The position numbers and the translations under genes were made by a program. A stretch of DNA of 38,612 nucleotides from an uncultured Collinsella sp. Lineage in GTDB: Bacteria; Actinomycetota; Coriobacteriia; Coriobacteriales; Coriobacteriaceae. The notes beneath the pieces are model-generated. The model did no database searches and was not told the DNA's origin. It saw nothing but the letters and a program-made list of their open reading frames with translations. The DNA is taken from the NCBI GenBank assembly GCA_902482035.1, contig CABSYW010000026.1, positions 1-38,612 of the forward strand, read 5' to 3'. Shown here piece after piece: positions 25,363-34,494 of this stretch; position 1 is the stretch's first letter, and each line of letters opens with the position of its first letter.

Positions 25363-27135
25363 TTAGAGCGCCTCCTCATCGAGCGGGGCGGCCATGGTGC
25401 CCTCGCCCGCAAGCGGCGACTTGTCGCGCCAGACGTTCTCGAACTGCTCCTTGTCGAGCACGTGGTCGCGCTTGGCGGCGACATCGGTCACCGTCACGCG
25501 GTCGGTGCAGGAGTAGCACGGGTCGAGCGAGCCGACGATCAGCGCCGCGTCGCCCACGGTGTTGCCGCGGAACATGTAGCGCAGGACCGGCCAGTTGCTG
25601 TACGTGGCGGCCTTGGCGCGCCAGCGGTAGCACTTCTGGTTGTTGCCGAGCATGGCCCAGTGCACGTCCTCGCCGCGCGGCGCCTCGGTGGCACCGATGG
25701 CGTACTTGTGCGGGGTGTACTCCCAATCCGTGGTGAGGATGGGGCCCGACGGGCAGTTCTCGAGCATGGTCTCGATCATATCGATCGAATCGTAGACCTC
25801 CTGGATGCGGACGGCGGTACGGCCGAAGGCATCGCAGGTGTCAGCCGTGGCGGCGTGCATCTTTTGAACGTCCGGATCGACGTAGCCGTCGAAGGGATGG
25901 TCGAAGCGCACGTCGCGGGCATAGCCCGAGCCACGCATGAGCGGGCCGACCGGCGAGAAGTCGCGTGCGATCTTGCGGTCCAGAATGCCGATGCCACTCG
26001 TACGCTCGATAAAGTTGGGCGTGGAGAGCAAGACGTCGACGAGCTCCTGAACCTCGGAGCGCAGCTGGTGGATGGTCGTGAGCGTGGAGAGCTTCTGCTC
26101 GGCCAAAATGTCGCGACGCACGCCGCCGATCACGTTGAGGCCGTAGGTCTTGCGGTGACCGGAGAGCTTCTCGGCCAGGTCCATGGACTTCTCGCGGACG
26201 CGGAAGAACTGCTGGAAGCCGGAGTCGAAGCCGGTGTAGTGCGATGCGAGGCCAATATTGAGCAGGTGTGAGTGCAGACGCTCGACCTCGAGCATGATGG
26301 CGCGGATGTACTGGGCGCGCGGCGGGACATGAATGCCCTGGGCGCGCTCGACGGCCTCGGCATAGGCCACCGAGTGGGCGCAGCCGCAGATGCCGCAGAT
26401 GCGGTCGGCGAGGAACGTCACGGCGTCATAGTTCAGGCGCGTCTCGGCGACCTTCTCCATGCCGCGGTGCACGTAGAACAGACGGTAGTCGGCATCGACG
26501 ATCGTCTCGCCCTCAACGAACAGGCGGAAGTGGCCGGGCTCGTCGGAGGTGATGTGCAACGGTCCCATGGGGACGAGCGTGGTCTCCTTGCCCTTGGTGT
26601 CGGCCAAGAATTCGTAGTTTTCCATGTCGCTCGCGGGGGCGGGGCGGAAACGGTAATCCATCGAATCCTTGCGCAACGGGTACAGCCCGCTGGGCCAATC
26701 GTCGGGAAGCACCAGGCGACGGCGGTCGGGCAGACCCTCGGGAATCAGGCCGAACATATCGCGCAGCTCGCGCTCGCCCCACACGCAGGCGGGGACGAAC
26801 GGCGTCACGGACGGGAACGTCATCTTGGCGGGGTCGACCTCGGCACGCACGGTAACCCAGCCGGGGTCCTCCCCCTCCATGGAGATGACGTAGTACACGG
26901 CGTAACGGCCGCACAGGGAGCGCTCGTCGTTGCCGACAATCACGGGAATCCAGCCGTAGCGCTCGTAGTACAGGTAGTGGACGGCCTCGGGCAGACGGTC
27001 CAGCTTGACGGTGATCGTCAGCTGGTCCTCGCACTGCCACTCAACCTTCTCGATAGCGCCCGGCACTGCGGCGCGCAGGGCCTCGACGTGGCTTTCGCAA
27101 CGACGAGCGTAGTCCTTCTTTTCAGGTTCTGCCAT
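25363..27135 (-). CDS. hyfG: Group 4 [NiFe] hydrogenase catalytic large subunit (HycE/HyfG)
   Basis: The proton-reducing catalytic subunit, a fusion of a NuoC-like N-terminal domain (about 1-165, ending near DWPSGLYPLRKD) and a NuoD-like domain. Ni-binding Cys are in DRICGICGCAHS (Cys247, Cys250) and DPCYSCTDR (Cys540, Cys543). The 44 residues after Arg546 form the C-terminal tail; E. coli HycE is cut after the same CTDR motif, so HycI should remove this tail. 590 residues compares with about 555-569 in E. coli, with the difference at both ends. It sits between hyfF (4-nt gap) and hyfH (1-nt gap). Both Ni-site Cys pairs are Cys, not selenocysteine. Confidence 0.97.
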   Translation of the reverse strand: MAEPEKKDYARRCESHVEALRAAVPGAIEKVEWQCEDQLTITVKLDRLPEAVHYLYYERYGWIPVIVGNDERSLCGRYAVYYVISMEGEDPGWVTVRAEVDPAKMTFPSVTPFVPACVWGERELRDMFGLIPEGLPDRRRLVLPDDWPSGLYPLRKDSMDYRFRPAPASDMENYEFLADTKGKETTLVPMGPLHITSDEPGHFRLFVEGETIVDADYRLFYVHRGMEKVAETRLNYDAVTFLADRICGICGCAHSVAYAEAVERAQGIHVPPRAQYIRAIMLEVERLHSHLLNIGLASHYTGFDSGFQQFFRVREKSMDLAEKLSGHRKTYGLNVIGGVRRDILAEQKLSTLTTIHQLRSEVQELVDVLLSTPNFIERTSGIGILDRKIARDFSPVGPLMRGSGYARDVRFDHPFDGYVDPDVQKMHAATADTCDAFGRTAVRIQEVYDSIDMIETMLENCPSGPILTTDWEYTPHKYAIGATEAPRGEDVHWAMLGNNQKCYRWRAKAATYSNWPVLRYMFRGNTVGDAALIVGSLDPCYSCTDRVTVTDVAAKRDHVLDKEQFENVWRDKSPLAGEGTMAAPLDEEAL

Positions 27136-27139
27136 GGTG

Positions 27140-28705
27140 CTAATTCACCTCGCTTGTCTTGGTCTGGGAACTGAACACCATGCGGTAGAGAGGAGCCTCG
27201 TGGAGCTCTTCGACGCTCTGGTTCAAAACGACGGACGTTGCATCCTCGACGCCGCTCGTGATGGCGACCGGGGTGGCGATACCGAACCACATGACCACGA
27301 TCGCGAGGGCGATCTCGGGGATGATCATGAGGGCGGGCACCTCGTGGCGCTTCATGCCCTCGGGCGCCTTGCCGAAGATGGACTTGAGCGCGATGCCGGT
27401 AAGGGCAAAGTACACGCCGGTGAGGCCAATGGCCACGAGCACGACCACCCAGATGGGACCGGACTGGACGCCGGCCACGAAGGTGAGGAACTCGGAGATG
27501 AACAGGGCGAACGGCGGGAAGGCGGCGAGCGCGAGCAGGGCGATGATGGTGAGCGCTGCCGTGACGGGAGCGATCTCGACGACGCCCTTGATCTTGTTCA
27601 GGTCGCGGGTGTGGTAGATGTGCTGGATGTTACCGGCCATGCAGAAGGCGAGCGCCTTCGTGAAACCGTGGAAGATGCAGTGCAGCAGGCAGGCGGCGAT
27701 ACCGAGCGGACCACCGATACCCAGGCACAGCGCGACCACGCCGACGTTGTCGACGGAGGAGTACGCGAAGCGGCGCTTGATATCGTCCTGCTTAAAGATG
27801 CACAGGGCGGCCACCAGGATGGACAGCGTGCCCAGGATGAGCAGGAGCGTACGCGGATAGGTGTCGCCCACCGTGATGATGGACAGGGAGTAGAAGCGGA
27901 TGATCACCAGCATGGCGCACTTGAGCAGCACGCCCGAGAGCAGCGCGGAGACCGGGCTCGGAGCCTGGGAGTGCGCGTCGGGCAGCCAAGTGTGCATGGG
28001 GAACAGGCCCGCCTTGGTGCCGAAGCCGATGACGATGAACGCGAACGCGAGGCGCACGAGCATCGGGTCGAACTGGTCGGCGTAGGGCATGATGGAGGTG
28101 AGGAAGGCTGCCTCATGCGCGTTGGGCATGATATCGGCGGCGTTCGCGTAGATGAGCAGCGTGCCGAACAGGCCGAAGGCCACGCCGGCGGTGCAGACCA
28201 TCGCGTACTTCCAAGACGCCTCGAGCGCCTGCTTGTTCTTGTAGATGCCCACGAGGAACACGGTCGACAACGTGGTGGCCTCGACCGCCGCCCAGGTGAG
28301 GATGATGTTGTTGGACAGGCAGGCGAGCAGCATCGTGAAAACGAACAGGCTAAACAGCGCGTAGTACTGCTTGGTGCGCTCGGCCGGCATGGTCTTCTCC
28401 TCGATATCGATCTTGATATAGGAGATGGAGTACACGCCGGTGATGAACCCGATGATGCCTACCAGAAGGACGAAGATCGACGAGAGCGAATCGAGATGGA
28501 GCCACAGGCCCAAAGCGTCGATATTCTGCCCGCTCGAGAGCATGGTTCCCGCGGTGACGACCGAAAGGACGAGGGTCGCCGCGACGGAGATGGTGTTGAG
28601 CCCCGCAAAGACGCTGTAGGACGTCGTCTTGGGGAGCGCAGCCATAATCAGGGAGAACACGAGGGGACAAGCGAGCAGGGCGACCGTCAGCATTGAAACA
28701 CCCAT
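27140..28705 (-). CDS. hyfF: Hydrogenase membrane subunit HyfF (NuoN/MrpD-like antiporter family)
   Basis: An integral membrane protein with about 13-14 helices related to complex I antiporter-like subunits. The conserved Glu in TM5 is seen in LTWAAVEATTLSTVFLVG, and the Lys of the broken helix region in GFGTKAGLFPMHTWLPDAHSQAPSPVSALLSG. 521 residues agrees with E. coli HyfF (526). The gene starts 3 nt after the hyfE stop. It may take part in proton or sodium translocation coupled to hydrogen evolution; this is inference from the family. Confidence 0.93.
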   Translation of the reverse strand: MGVSMLTVALLACPLVFSLIMAALPKTTSYSVFAGLNTISVAATLVLSVVTAGTMLSSGQNIDALGLWLHLDSLSSIFVLLVGIIGFITGVYSISYIKIDIEEKTMPAERTKQYYALFSLFVFTMLLACLSNNIILTWAAVEATTLSTVFLVGIYKNKQALEASWKYAMVCTAGVAFGLFGTLLIYANAADIMPNAHEAAFLTSIMPYADQFDPMLVRLAFAFIVIGFGTKAGLFPMHTWLPDAHSQAPSPVSALLSGVLLKCAMLVIIRFYSLSIITVGDTYPRTLLLILGTLSILVAALCIFKQDDIKRRFAYSSVDNVGVVALCLGIGGPLGIAACLLHCIFHGFTKALAFCMAGNIQHIYHTRDLNKIKGVVEIAPVTAALTIIALLALAAFPPFALFISEFLTFVAGVQSGPIWVVVLVAIGLTGVYFALTGIALKSIFGKAPEGMKRHEVPALMIIPEIALAIVVMWFGIATPVAITSGVEDATSVVLNQSVEELHEAPLYRMVFSSQTKTSEVN

Positions 28706-28708
28706 GGC

Positions 28709-29362
28709 CTACCCCTTCAATTCGGTCAGGTCGTGGGAATCGAGCGACTTGGTGTCGTTCCAGATCCTCACGACGACGGCGGACATGATGATGACGGCGA
28801 AAATGGCGTCGGTGGCGATGCCGATCTCGATGATCTCGGGGGCCGTGGGCGCGAGCAGGGCGAGCGTCACGTGGCTACCGTTCTCCATAAGGCAGTACCC
28901 GAAGATTTGCTTGAGGATGTTGCGCTGGGAGATGATGCACGTGAGGCCGACGAAGAAGTGCGCGAAGCTGATGGCGAGGGCCGGAGTAGCCACCTCAGCG
29001 GTGGGCAGGCTCAGGCGCGTGACCACCGCGAAGCAGATGGCCACCTCCAGACCGGTGAGGATGATGGTCCAGGCCGGCTTGATGGAGGAGGTCAGCGTGC
29101 TATCGGCAGGCGAACCCATCTTTTTGTAGGCACGGTTGAGAATGAACGGAACGAGGATCACCTTGGTGACGAAGGCCGACGCGGCCCACATGAGAAGCTC
29201 GGTGGCACCGGTGGTGAGGCCCAGGGCGAGCAGCACGCCCACCAGGACAACCGACTGGATCGCGTACCACTTAATGGCGAACGGGATGGTCTTCGAGACG
29301 ACCACCATGGTGGAGGTCACGATCAGAAGACCGCCCAGGATATTGACTAACGAATAACCCAT
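28709..29362 (-). CDS. hyfE: Hydrogenase membrane subunit HyfE (NuoK-like)
   Basis: A membrane protein of 217 residues with about seven hydrophobic segments, matching the length of E. coli HyfE (216). The C-terminal half carries the NuoK/MnhC-like block IFGYCLMENGSHVTLALLAPTAPEIIEIGIATDAIFAVIIMS with buried Glu residues. It is present in Hyf-type but not Hyc-type (FHL-1) complexes. The ATG follows AGGAGGTAGGAC. It lies between hyfD (10-nt gap) and hyfF (3-nt gap). Confidence 0.92.
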   Translation of the reverse strand: MGYSLVNILGGLLIVTSTMVVVSKTIPFAIKWYAIQSVVLVGVLLALGLTTGATELLMWAASAFVTKVILVPFILNRAYKKMGSPADSTLTSSIKPAWTIILTGLEVAICFAVVTRLSLPTAEVATPALAISFAHFFVGLTCIISQRNILKQIFGYCLMENGSHVTLALLAPTAPEIIEIGIATDAIFAVIIMSAVVVRIWNDTKSLDSHDLTELKG

Positions 29363-29372
29363 GTCCTACCTC

Positions 29373-30830
29373 CTAACCCATCCAACTAGAGGACAGAGGA
29401 CCGGCGACGACGACCATGATCATGAGGACGACGAACACGAACGCCATGGCGCGCGGAAGGGGCTGGCCGGCGGCCACGGTCTCGCTCGGCTCACCGGGCA
29501 GGACCTTACCCATCCAACGCAGGAACCATGCGAAGGTGGCGACGGTCTCGACGACCATGACGCACACGAGGACGAAGATGACCGTGTTGGAAGCACCAAC
29601 CGCGAAGCCACCGGAAATAATCTGGAACTTGGAGAAGAACGTGCTCATGGGGGGCACGCCGGCGATAGCGGTCGCGGCGACCGCGAAGCCCACGCCCGTG
29701 ACCGGGTACTTCTTCATGAGGCCCTGGATCTTGGGCAACATACGGGTTCCCAGCGTGAAGCTGAGGGAGCCGGCGATGAGGAAGAACAGGGTCTTGGTGA
29801 ACGCGTGGTTGAAGATGTGCTCGACGGCGCCGTTGAACGCCATCTGGCTTCCGAACACGGAGAGGCCCAGGCCGAAGAACACGTAGGCGAGCTGCGCGAT
29901 CGTCGAGAAGGCGAGCAGGCGCTTCATATCCTTCTGGGGCAGGTACATGAGGAAGCCGAAGAGCATGGTCACGACGGCGTCGATGATGGCGACCCAGCCG
30001 ACGATCTCGGGGATATCGCCGGCGCTCGCAAGAGCGCGGGCGAACACGCACACGCCGACCTTCACCATGGACGCGCCATGGAGGTAGGCGGAAACGGGCG
30101 TGGGGGCCTCCATTGCGGAGGGCAGCCACATGTAGAGCGGGAACTGGGCGGACTTGGCCCAAGCGGCGAACAGGATGAGCAGCAGCACGACGGTCTTCAT
30201 ACCGGAATCGAGCTGGGAGATCGCGCTCAGCGCGAACGTGCCGGTTCCGGCGAACAGGAAGGCCGCGCCGATGTAGAGTCCCAGAGCGCCGATATGGGTG
30301 ATGATGAGCGCCTTCATACCGGCCTTCTTGGCCGTGGGCGTCATGTAGTAGCTGATGAGGCCCCAGGAGCACACGCCGGTGATCTCGAAGAAAACGAGCT
30401 GGCCGACGATGGTGGAGCTGTAGGCGAGACCGGCCATGGCGCCGATGAACGTGGAGAAGTACACGTAGAAGCGGCGACGGGGCGCGTCGGGATGCTCCTT
30501 GTTCTTATCGCTCATGTACGGGAACGAATAGATGACGACGAGCAGGCCGATAGCGACGAACGCGGGTGCGAGCAGCGTGCTCATCCGGTCGAATATGAAG
30601 CCCATGACCAAGGTCTGGCCCATACTCGCCCAGGTTACATCGACCGCGTTCATGCCGTTTCCGGCAAACGTCGCGGCCAAGCCAACGGAAGCGACCGTGG
30701 CGATGCCGCCGGCAAAGGCGCAGATCCATTTAGCGTAGGGACGCGGCAGCATGACGATGAGCAGGGAGCCCAGCATGGGGACGGCGATCGCCACCATGGC
30801 AAAGAGGGACAAGCTCGATTCGATTGACAT
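29373..30830 (-). CDS. hyfD: Hydrogenase membrane subunit HyfD (NuoL/M-like antiporter family)
   Basis: A polytopic membrane protein of 485 residues (E. coli HyfD 479). The family Glu is in VFFEITGVCSWGLISYYM, and the Lys region is AAWAKSAQFPLYMWLPSAMEAPTPVSAYLHGASMVK, followed by FNHAFTKTLFFLIAGSL. It is a third antiporter-like subunit besides HyfB and HyfF; Hyc-type complexes have only one. The ATG follows GGGAGAAACT. The tight spacing (16 nt to hyfC upstream, 10 nt to hyfE downstream) places it inside the operon. Confidence 0.93.
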   Translation of the reverse strand: MSIESSLSLFAMVAIAVPMLGSLLIVMLPRPYAKWICAFAGGIATVASVGLAATFAGNGMNAVDVTWASMGQTLVMGFIFDRMSTLLAPAFVAIGLLVVIYSFPYMSDKNKEHPDAPRRRFYVYFSTFIGAMAGLAYSSTIVGQLVFFEITGVCSWGLISYYMTPTAKKAGMKALIITHIGALGLYIGAAFLFAGTGTFALSAISQLDSGMKTVVLLLILFAAWAKSAQFPLYMWLPSAMEAPTPVSAYLHGASMVKVGVCVFARALASAGDIPEIVGWVAIIDAVVTMLFGFLMYLPQKDMKRLLAFSTIAQLAYVFFGLGLSVFGSQMAFNGAVEHIFNHAFTKTLFFLIAGSLSFTLGTRMLPKIQGLMKKYPVTGVGFAVAATAIAGVPPMSTFFSKFQIISGGFAVGASNTVIFVLVCVMVVETVATFAWFLRWMGKVLPGEPSETVAAGQPLPRAMAFVFVVLMIMVVVAGPLSSSWMG

Positions 30831-30846
30831 AGTTTCTCCCTTCTCC

Positions 30847-31770
30847 CTACACGCCTACGACGACGAAGACGAACGCGAGGACCGCGATGCCGACGACGGC
30901 CCAGGTCTGGTTACCGAGCACCTTGAAGCGCGAACGGGAAACGGAGTTCTCGAGCACGCCGCAGACAACGAAATCGACCAGGCACTTGACAAGGAAGACG
31001 ACGGCGCCCACGAGAGCGGTGACGCCGATGGTCGCGGGCTCTCCCCAGGGGATGAAGATGGAGGTGAACCAAGCGACGACCACGACCTGCTTCATGCCCA
31101 TGGCGAGCTTCATCATGGCCAGGGACGGGCCGGAGAGCTCGGCGAGCGGGCCCTCCTGGAGCTCCTGCTCGGCTTCGGCCTGATCGAACGGAAGCTTGCC
31201 GAGCTCCATATAGCAGGCGGCCGCGAAGGCGACGCCGGCGAGGATGACGGCGACGACGCTCGAGACGTTGCCCGTAACGATGTGCTGACCCATGGTCGCA
31301 ATGTCCGTGGAGCCGCACACGATGGCGACGGTAAACAGCGCGATGAGCATGGACGGCTCGATGAGCACGCTCATGAGGAGCTCGCGGATACCGCCGAAGC
31401 CCGCGTAGGCGTTGGAGGAATCCACGCCGGACAGCGCGAAGAAGAAGCGGGACAGCGCGAGCGCGTACATGATGGTGATGGCGTCACCAAAGACGGGCAT
31501 GGGGCTCTCGAGCGTGAACATGGGCAGGCCCATGGCGAGCATGAACGACACCGCGAGGAACAGCGGCGGCATGATGCGCAGCACGAAGCTCGAGTCGGAA
31601 CTCACGGACTCAGGACGCGCCATGAGCTTCGCGAGGTCCCGGTAATCCTGAAGGATGGACGGACCGCGGCGATTGTGCATCTTCGCGCGAATCACACGGG
31701 CGAGGCCGGAGAAGAAGGGCGCGACCAGCATGACCACGAGGCCCTGCGCTATCGCAAGAACGATGTTCAT
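30847..31770 (-). CDS. hyfC: Hydrogenase membrane subunit HycD/HyfC (NuoH-like)
   Basis: The NuoH-like membrane subunit that anchors the hydrophilic arm. Motifs are RAKMHNRRGPSILQDYRDLAKL near residues 28-50 and the quinone-site-derived loop LGKLPFDQAEAEQELQEGPLAELSGP. About eight hydrophobic helices, 307 residues (E. coli HyfC 315). The ATG has GAGAGG just upstream. It lies 17 nt after hyfB. Confidence 0.95.
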   Translation of the reverse strand: MNIVLAIAQGLVVMLVAPFFSGLARVIRAKMHNRRGPSILQDYRDLAKLMARPESVSSDSSFVLRIMPPLFLAVSFMLAMGLPMFTLESPMPVFGDAITIMYALALSRFFFALSGVDSSNAYAGFGGIRELLMSVLIEPSMLIALFTVAIVCGSTDIATMGQHIVTGNVSSVVAVILAGVAFAAACYMELGKLPFDQAEAEQELQEGPLAELSGPSLAMMKLAMGMKQVVVVAWFTSIFIPWGEPATIGVTALVGAVVFLVKCLVDFVVCGVLENSVSRSRFKVLGNQTWAVVGIAVLAFVFVVVGV

Positions 31771-31787
31771 AATATCCTCTCCCCTCT

Positions 31788-33806
31788 CTAGACCATGACC
31801 ACGGCGAGCACGAGGAAGACCACGAGCGCCGCGACGATGTAGCAGATGTATACGGAGTAGTTGCCGCCCTCGATCTTGGAGGCGAGGCCGGCCAGCTTAT
31901 CGGCACCCTCGCTCGGTGCATCGACCAGGAAGCGGTCGGGCAGGGGCTCAACGCCCTGGGCGACACCGGTGAGCTTCTGGAACACGTGCGCGATGGACCA
32001 GCAGATCTTGGTGCATACCTCGCGCAGGGTGTAGAGCGGGCCCATGAAGAGCTCTACGTCTGACGCGAAGCTCGTGGCGACGACGGGCATGTGCTCGTTG
32101 GGCTCGTAGCCGCACGCCCAAGGGTCGGTCTTCTTAGCGGGGGCCTTGGTGCCGAGGCAGGACCTCAACGCGAACGCGAGGCCGGTGAGGACCACGAGCG
32201 CGATGGCGATCGCGGGGGTGGAGGTGGCGGCACCGGAAATCTCGTTCACCAGAGACACGCCCGAGGTGGCTGTGATGGCAGAGCCGGCAAGCACGCTCTG
32301 GGCGACGTCGCCCAGAACCGGGGCGATGACGGGAGAGCCGATTCCCAGCACCACGCAGATGGCCGCGAGGAGCATCTGCGAGAACAACATCGGAGCCGGG
32401 GACTCCTTGGCGTTCGCGGCCTCTTGGGAACGAGGGCTGCTCGCGAACGAGACGCCATAGGCCTTCACGAAGCACGTGACGGCCAGGGCACCGGTGATGG
32501 CGAGGGCGGCCGCGGAGGCGACGGCGAACACCATGACGACCGGGTCGGAGAGCGTCGAGATGTTGAACAGGGACTGGTAGGTGAACCACTCGGAAACGAA
32601 GCCGTTGAGCGGCGGGATAGCCGAGATGGCAAGGGCACCGATGAGGAAGCAGACGGCCGTGACCGGCATACGGCGGAACAGGCCGCCCATCTTCTCCATG
32701 TTGCGCGTACCCGTGGCATAGAGCAGGGAGCCCGCGCCGAGGAACAGCTCGCCCTTGAACATGGCGTGGTTGAGCGTGTGGTAGAGGGCGGCCATGAGCG
32801 CGATCGTCGCGATGACGTCGTTGCCCAGGGCGTGCGCCGTCATGGACGCGCCGACACCGAGCAAGATGATGCCGATGTTCTCGACGGAGTGGTAGGCCAG
32901 CAGGCGCTTAATGTCGTGCTCGTGGAGGGCGTAGACGACACCCAGGACCGACGAGATGGATCCGAAGACCAGGACCATGAGGCCCCACCAGAGCTGGACG
33001 CCCGAACCCGCGAGCAGGTCGAGACCGACCTTGAGGATTCCCAGGATGCCGATCTTGATCATGCCGCCGGACATGAGGGCGGACACGTTGGACGGCGCCT
33101 CGGGGTGCGCCTGGGGCAGCCAGGAGTGCAGCGGGATGATACCGGCCTTTGCGCCGAATCCGAAGAACGCGAGGACGAAGCACGCGGAGGAGACGGCGGG
33201 TCCAAAGTCATGCGTACGGAAATCACTGAAGCTGAAGGAACCGCCCACGCCGTTGGTCATGAGCAGGAAGCTCGCCATGATAAGGACAAAGCCCACGTGC
33301 GCGATCACGAAGTAGAGCCAACCGCCCCTAATGGAGTTCTTGTTCTCCTCGATAACGACAAGGAAGTAGCTCGTAAGGGACATGAGCTCAAAGGCGACCA
33401 GGAACCAGAACACGTTGTCGGCGGTGATGACGAGCATCATCGAGGCGACGAAGGTGTTCATGAAGAAACCGGCGCGCCCGACCTTGCCCGGGTACTCATC
33501 GAAGTAGGACAGACCGTAGATGAAGCCCGCAAAGGCGAGGATTGAGATGAGGACCACGATCAGGCCCGCAAGGCCGTTGAGCAAGAGCTCGAGACGGGCG
33601 AACGGGAAAAAGAAGACCGTGTTGAGGGACGAAACGTCGCCAAGCACGGCCTCGAGGCCCGCGATGAACGACAGCACGGCCGCGACGGCGCCGATCAGGC
33701 AGCCGGCGGTCTTGGCGGCGTTATCGGCCTTGATCAGCAGAACCGAGGCGAGCGCACCGATGCACGAGACGGCAAGCGATGCGATAAACAGCGTCATGCT
33801 ATCCAT
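31788..33806 (-). CDS. hyfB: Hydrogenase membrane subunit HyfB (NuoL-like antiporter family)
   Basis: A large polytopic membrane protein related to NuoL. Conserved parts are VAFELMSLTSYFLVV (TM5 Glu), GFGAKAGIIPLHSWLPQAHPEAPSNVSALMSGGMIKIGI and YHTLNHAMFKGELFLGAGSLLYATGTRNMEKMGGL. At 672 residues it equals E. coli HyfB (672) rather than HycC (608). Its start overlaps the end of hyfA by 8 nt. Together with HyfD and HyfF it gives three antiporter-like modules, which would permit ion pumping; that activity is inferred. Confidence 0.95.
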   Translation of the reverse strand: MDSMTLFIASLAVSCIGALASVLLIKADNAAKTAGCLIGAVAAVLSFIAGLEAVLGDVSSLNTVFFFPFARLELLLNGLAGLIVVLISILAFAGFIYGLSYFDEYPGKVGRAGFFMNTFVASMMLVITADNVFWFLVAFELMSLTSYFLVVIEENKNSIRGGWLYFVIAHVGFVLIMASFLLMTNGVGGSFSFSDFRTHDFGPAVSSACFVLAFFGFGAKAGIIPLHSWLPQAHPEAPSNVSALMSGGMIKIGILGILKVGLDLLAGSGVQLWWGLMVLVFGSISSVLGVVYALHEHDIKRLLAYHSVENIGIILLGVGASMTAHALGNDVIATIALMAALYHTLNHAMFKGELFLGAGSLLYATGTRNMEKMGGLFRRMPVTAVCFLIGALAISAIPPLNGFVSEWFTYQSLFNISTLSDPVVMVFAVASAAALAITGALAVTCFVKAYGVSFASSPRSQEAANAKESPAPMLFSQMLLAAICVVLGIGSPVIAPVLGDVAQSVLAGSAITATSGVSLVNEISGAATSTPAIAIALVVLTGLAFALRSCLGTKAPAKKTDPWACGYEPNEHMPVVATSFASDVELFMGPLYTLREVCTKICWSIAHVFQKLTGVAQGVEPLPDRFLVDAPSEGADKLAGLASKIEGGNYSVYICYIVAALVVFLVLAVVMV

Positions 33807-34416
33807 TGTTTACGCTCCCTTCTGCTTTCTCGGACAGGCCCTGGGCCACAGCGGTAACGTCGACGACTGGACCGTTTTCGATCGAACGCAGGCGCTTGGC
33901 CTCGTCGAGTTCGCGATCTGCCGCGCCGCCCATGACGGTGAGCGCCTTGGTGGGGCAAGCCGCCACGCAGTGCGGACCCTCGGGGTCGAAGGCGCACAGG
34001 TCGCACTTGACGGCACAGGTGTACTGGCCGGGCGCCCACGTAAGCAGGCTGCTCAGGGACTTAGGGTACGAAGGCGTCGGGTCGCACATGCCTGCGACAC
34101 CGGCGATAGACGTGCCATCGGGATGGATGGCTCCGAAGGGGCACGCGATGGCGCACAGCCTGCACCCGATGCACTCCTGCTCCTTGACGTGGATGCGATC
34201 GCCATCGTGCTCGATGGCATTCACCGGGCAAACCTCGGCGCAGGGGGCACCCTCGCAATGGTGGCAGGCAAGGGCGGCCGAAATACCGCCAGTCTTCACG
34301 AGCGCCAGACGCGGCGTATCCTGAAGACCCTGCATCCGGTGGGCGTCGGCACAGGCGGACTGGCATGTTCCGCAGCCGATGCACCTCTCCGGGTTGATGT
34401 CGATGAAGCGGTTCAT
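33799..34416 (-). CDS. hyfA: Hydrogenase 4 Fe-S electron transfer protein HyfA/HycB
   Basis: A soluble polyferredoxin carrying electrons from formate dehydrogenase H to the hydrogenase arm. It has four Cys clusters: the first at Cys12, 15, 18, 22, then CHHCEGAPCAEVC, CIGCRLCAIAC and CDLCAFDPEGPHCVAAC, as in the HycB/DmsB type with four 4Fe-4S clusters. The ATG at 34414-34416 (MNRFIDIN) has AGGA upstream. 205 residues matches E. coli HyfA (205). It overlaps hyfB by 8 nt, and is preceded by a strong hairpin after fdhF. Confidence 0.95.
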   Translation of the reverse strand: MNRFIDINPERCIGCGTCQSACADAHRMQGLQDTPRLALVKTGGISAALACHHCEGAPCAEVCPVNAIEHDGDRIHVKEQECIGCRLCAIACPFGAIHPDGTSIAGVAGMCDPTPSYPKSLSSLLTWAPGQYTCAVKCDLCAFDPEGPHCVAACPTKALTVMGGAADRELDEAKRLRSIENGPVVDVTAVAQGLSEKAEGSVNNG

Positions 34417-34438
34417 CCCCACTTCCTTTCAAAATAAC

Positions 34439-34473
34439 GGGCCGGGCTCCCGAACGTACGGGACGCCCGGCCC
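34439..34473 (-). promoter_or_regulatory. intercistronic hairpin between fdhF and hyfA
   Basis: A 9-bp perfect GC stem (GGGCCGGGC/GCCCGGCCC) continues inward with TCCCG/CGGGA after a 1-nt bulge, closing on a 6-nt loop. On the minus strand it is followed by GTTATTTTG, only a partial U-tract. It could attenuate transcription into the hydrogenase genes or protect the 3' end of a processed fdhF message. Confidence 0.65.
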
Positions 34474-34494
34474 AAAAAGCCAACGAGAACGGGA

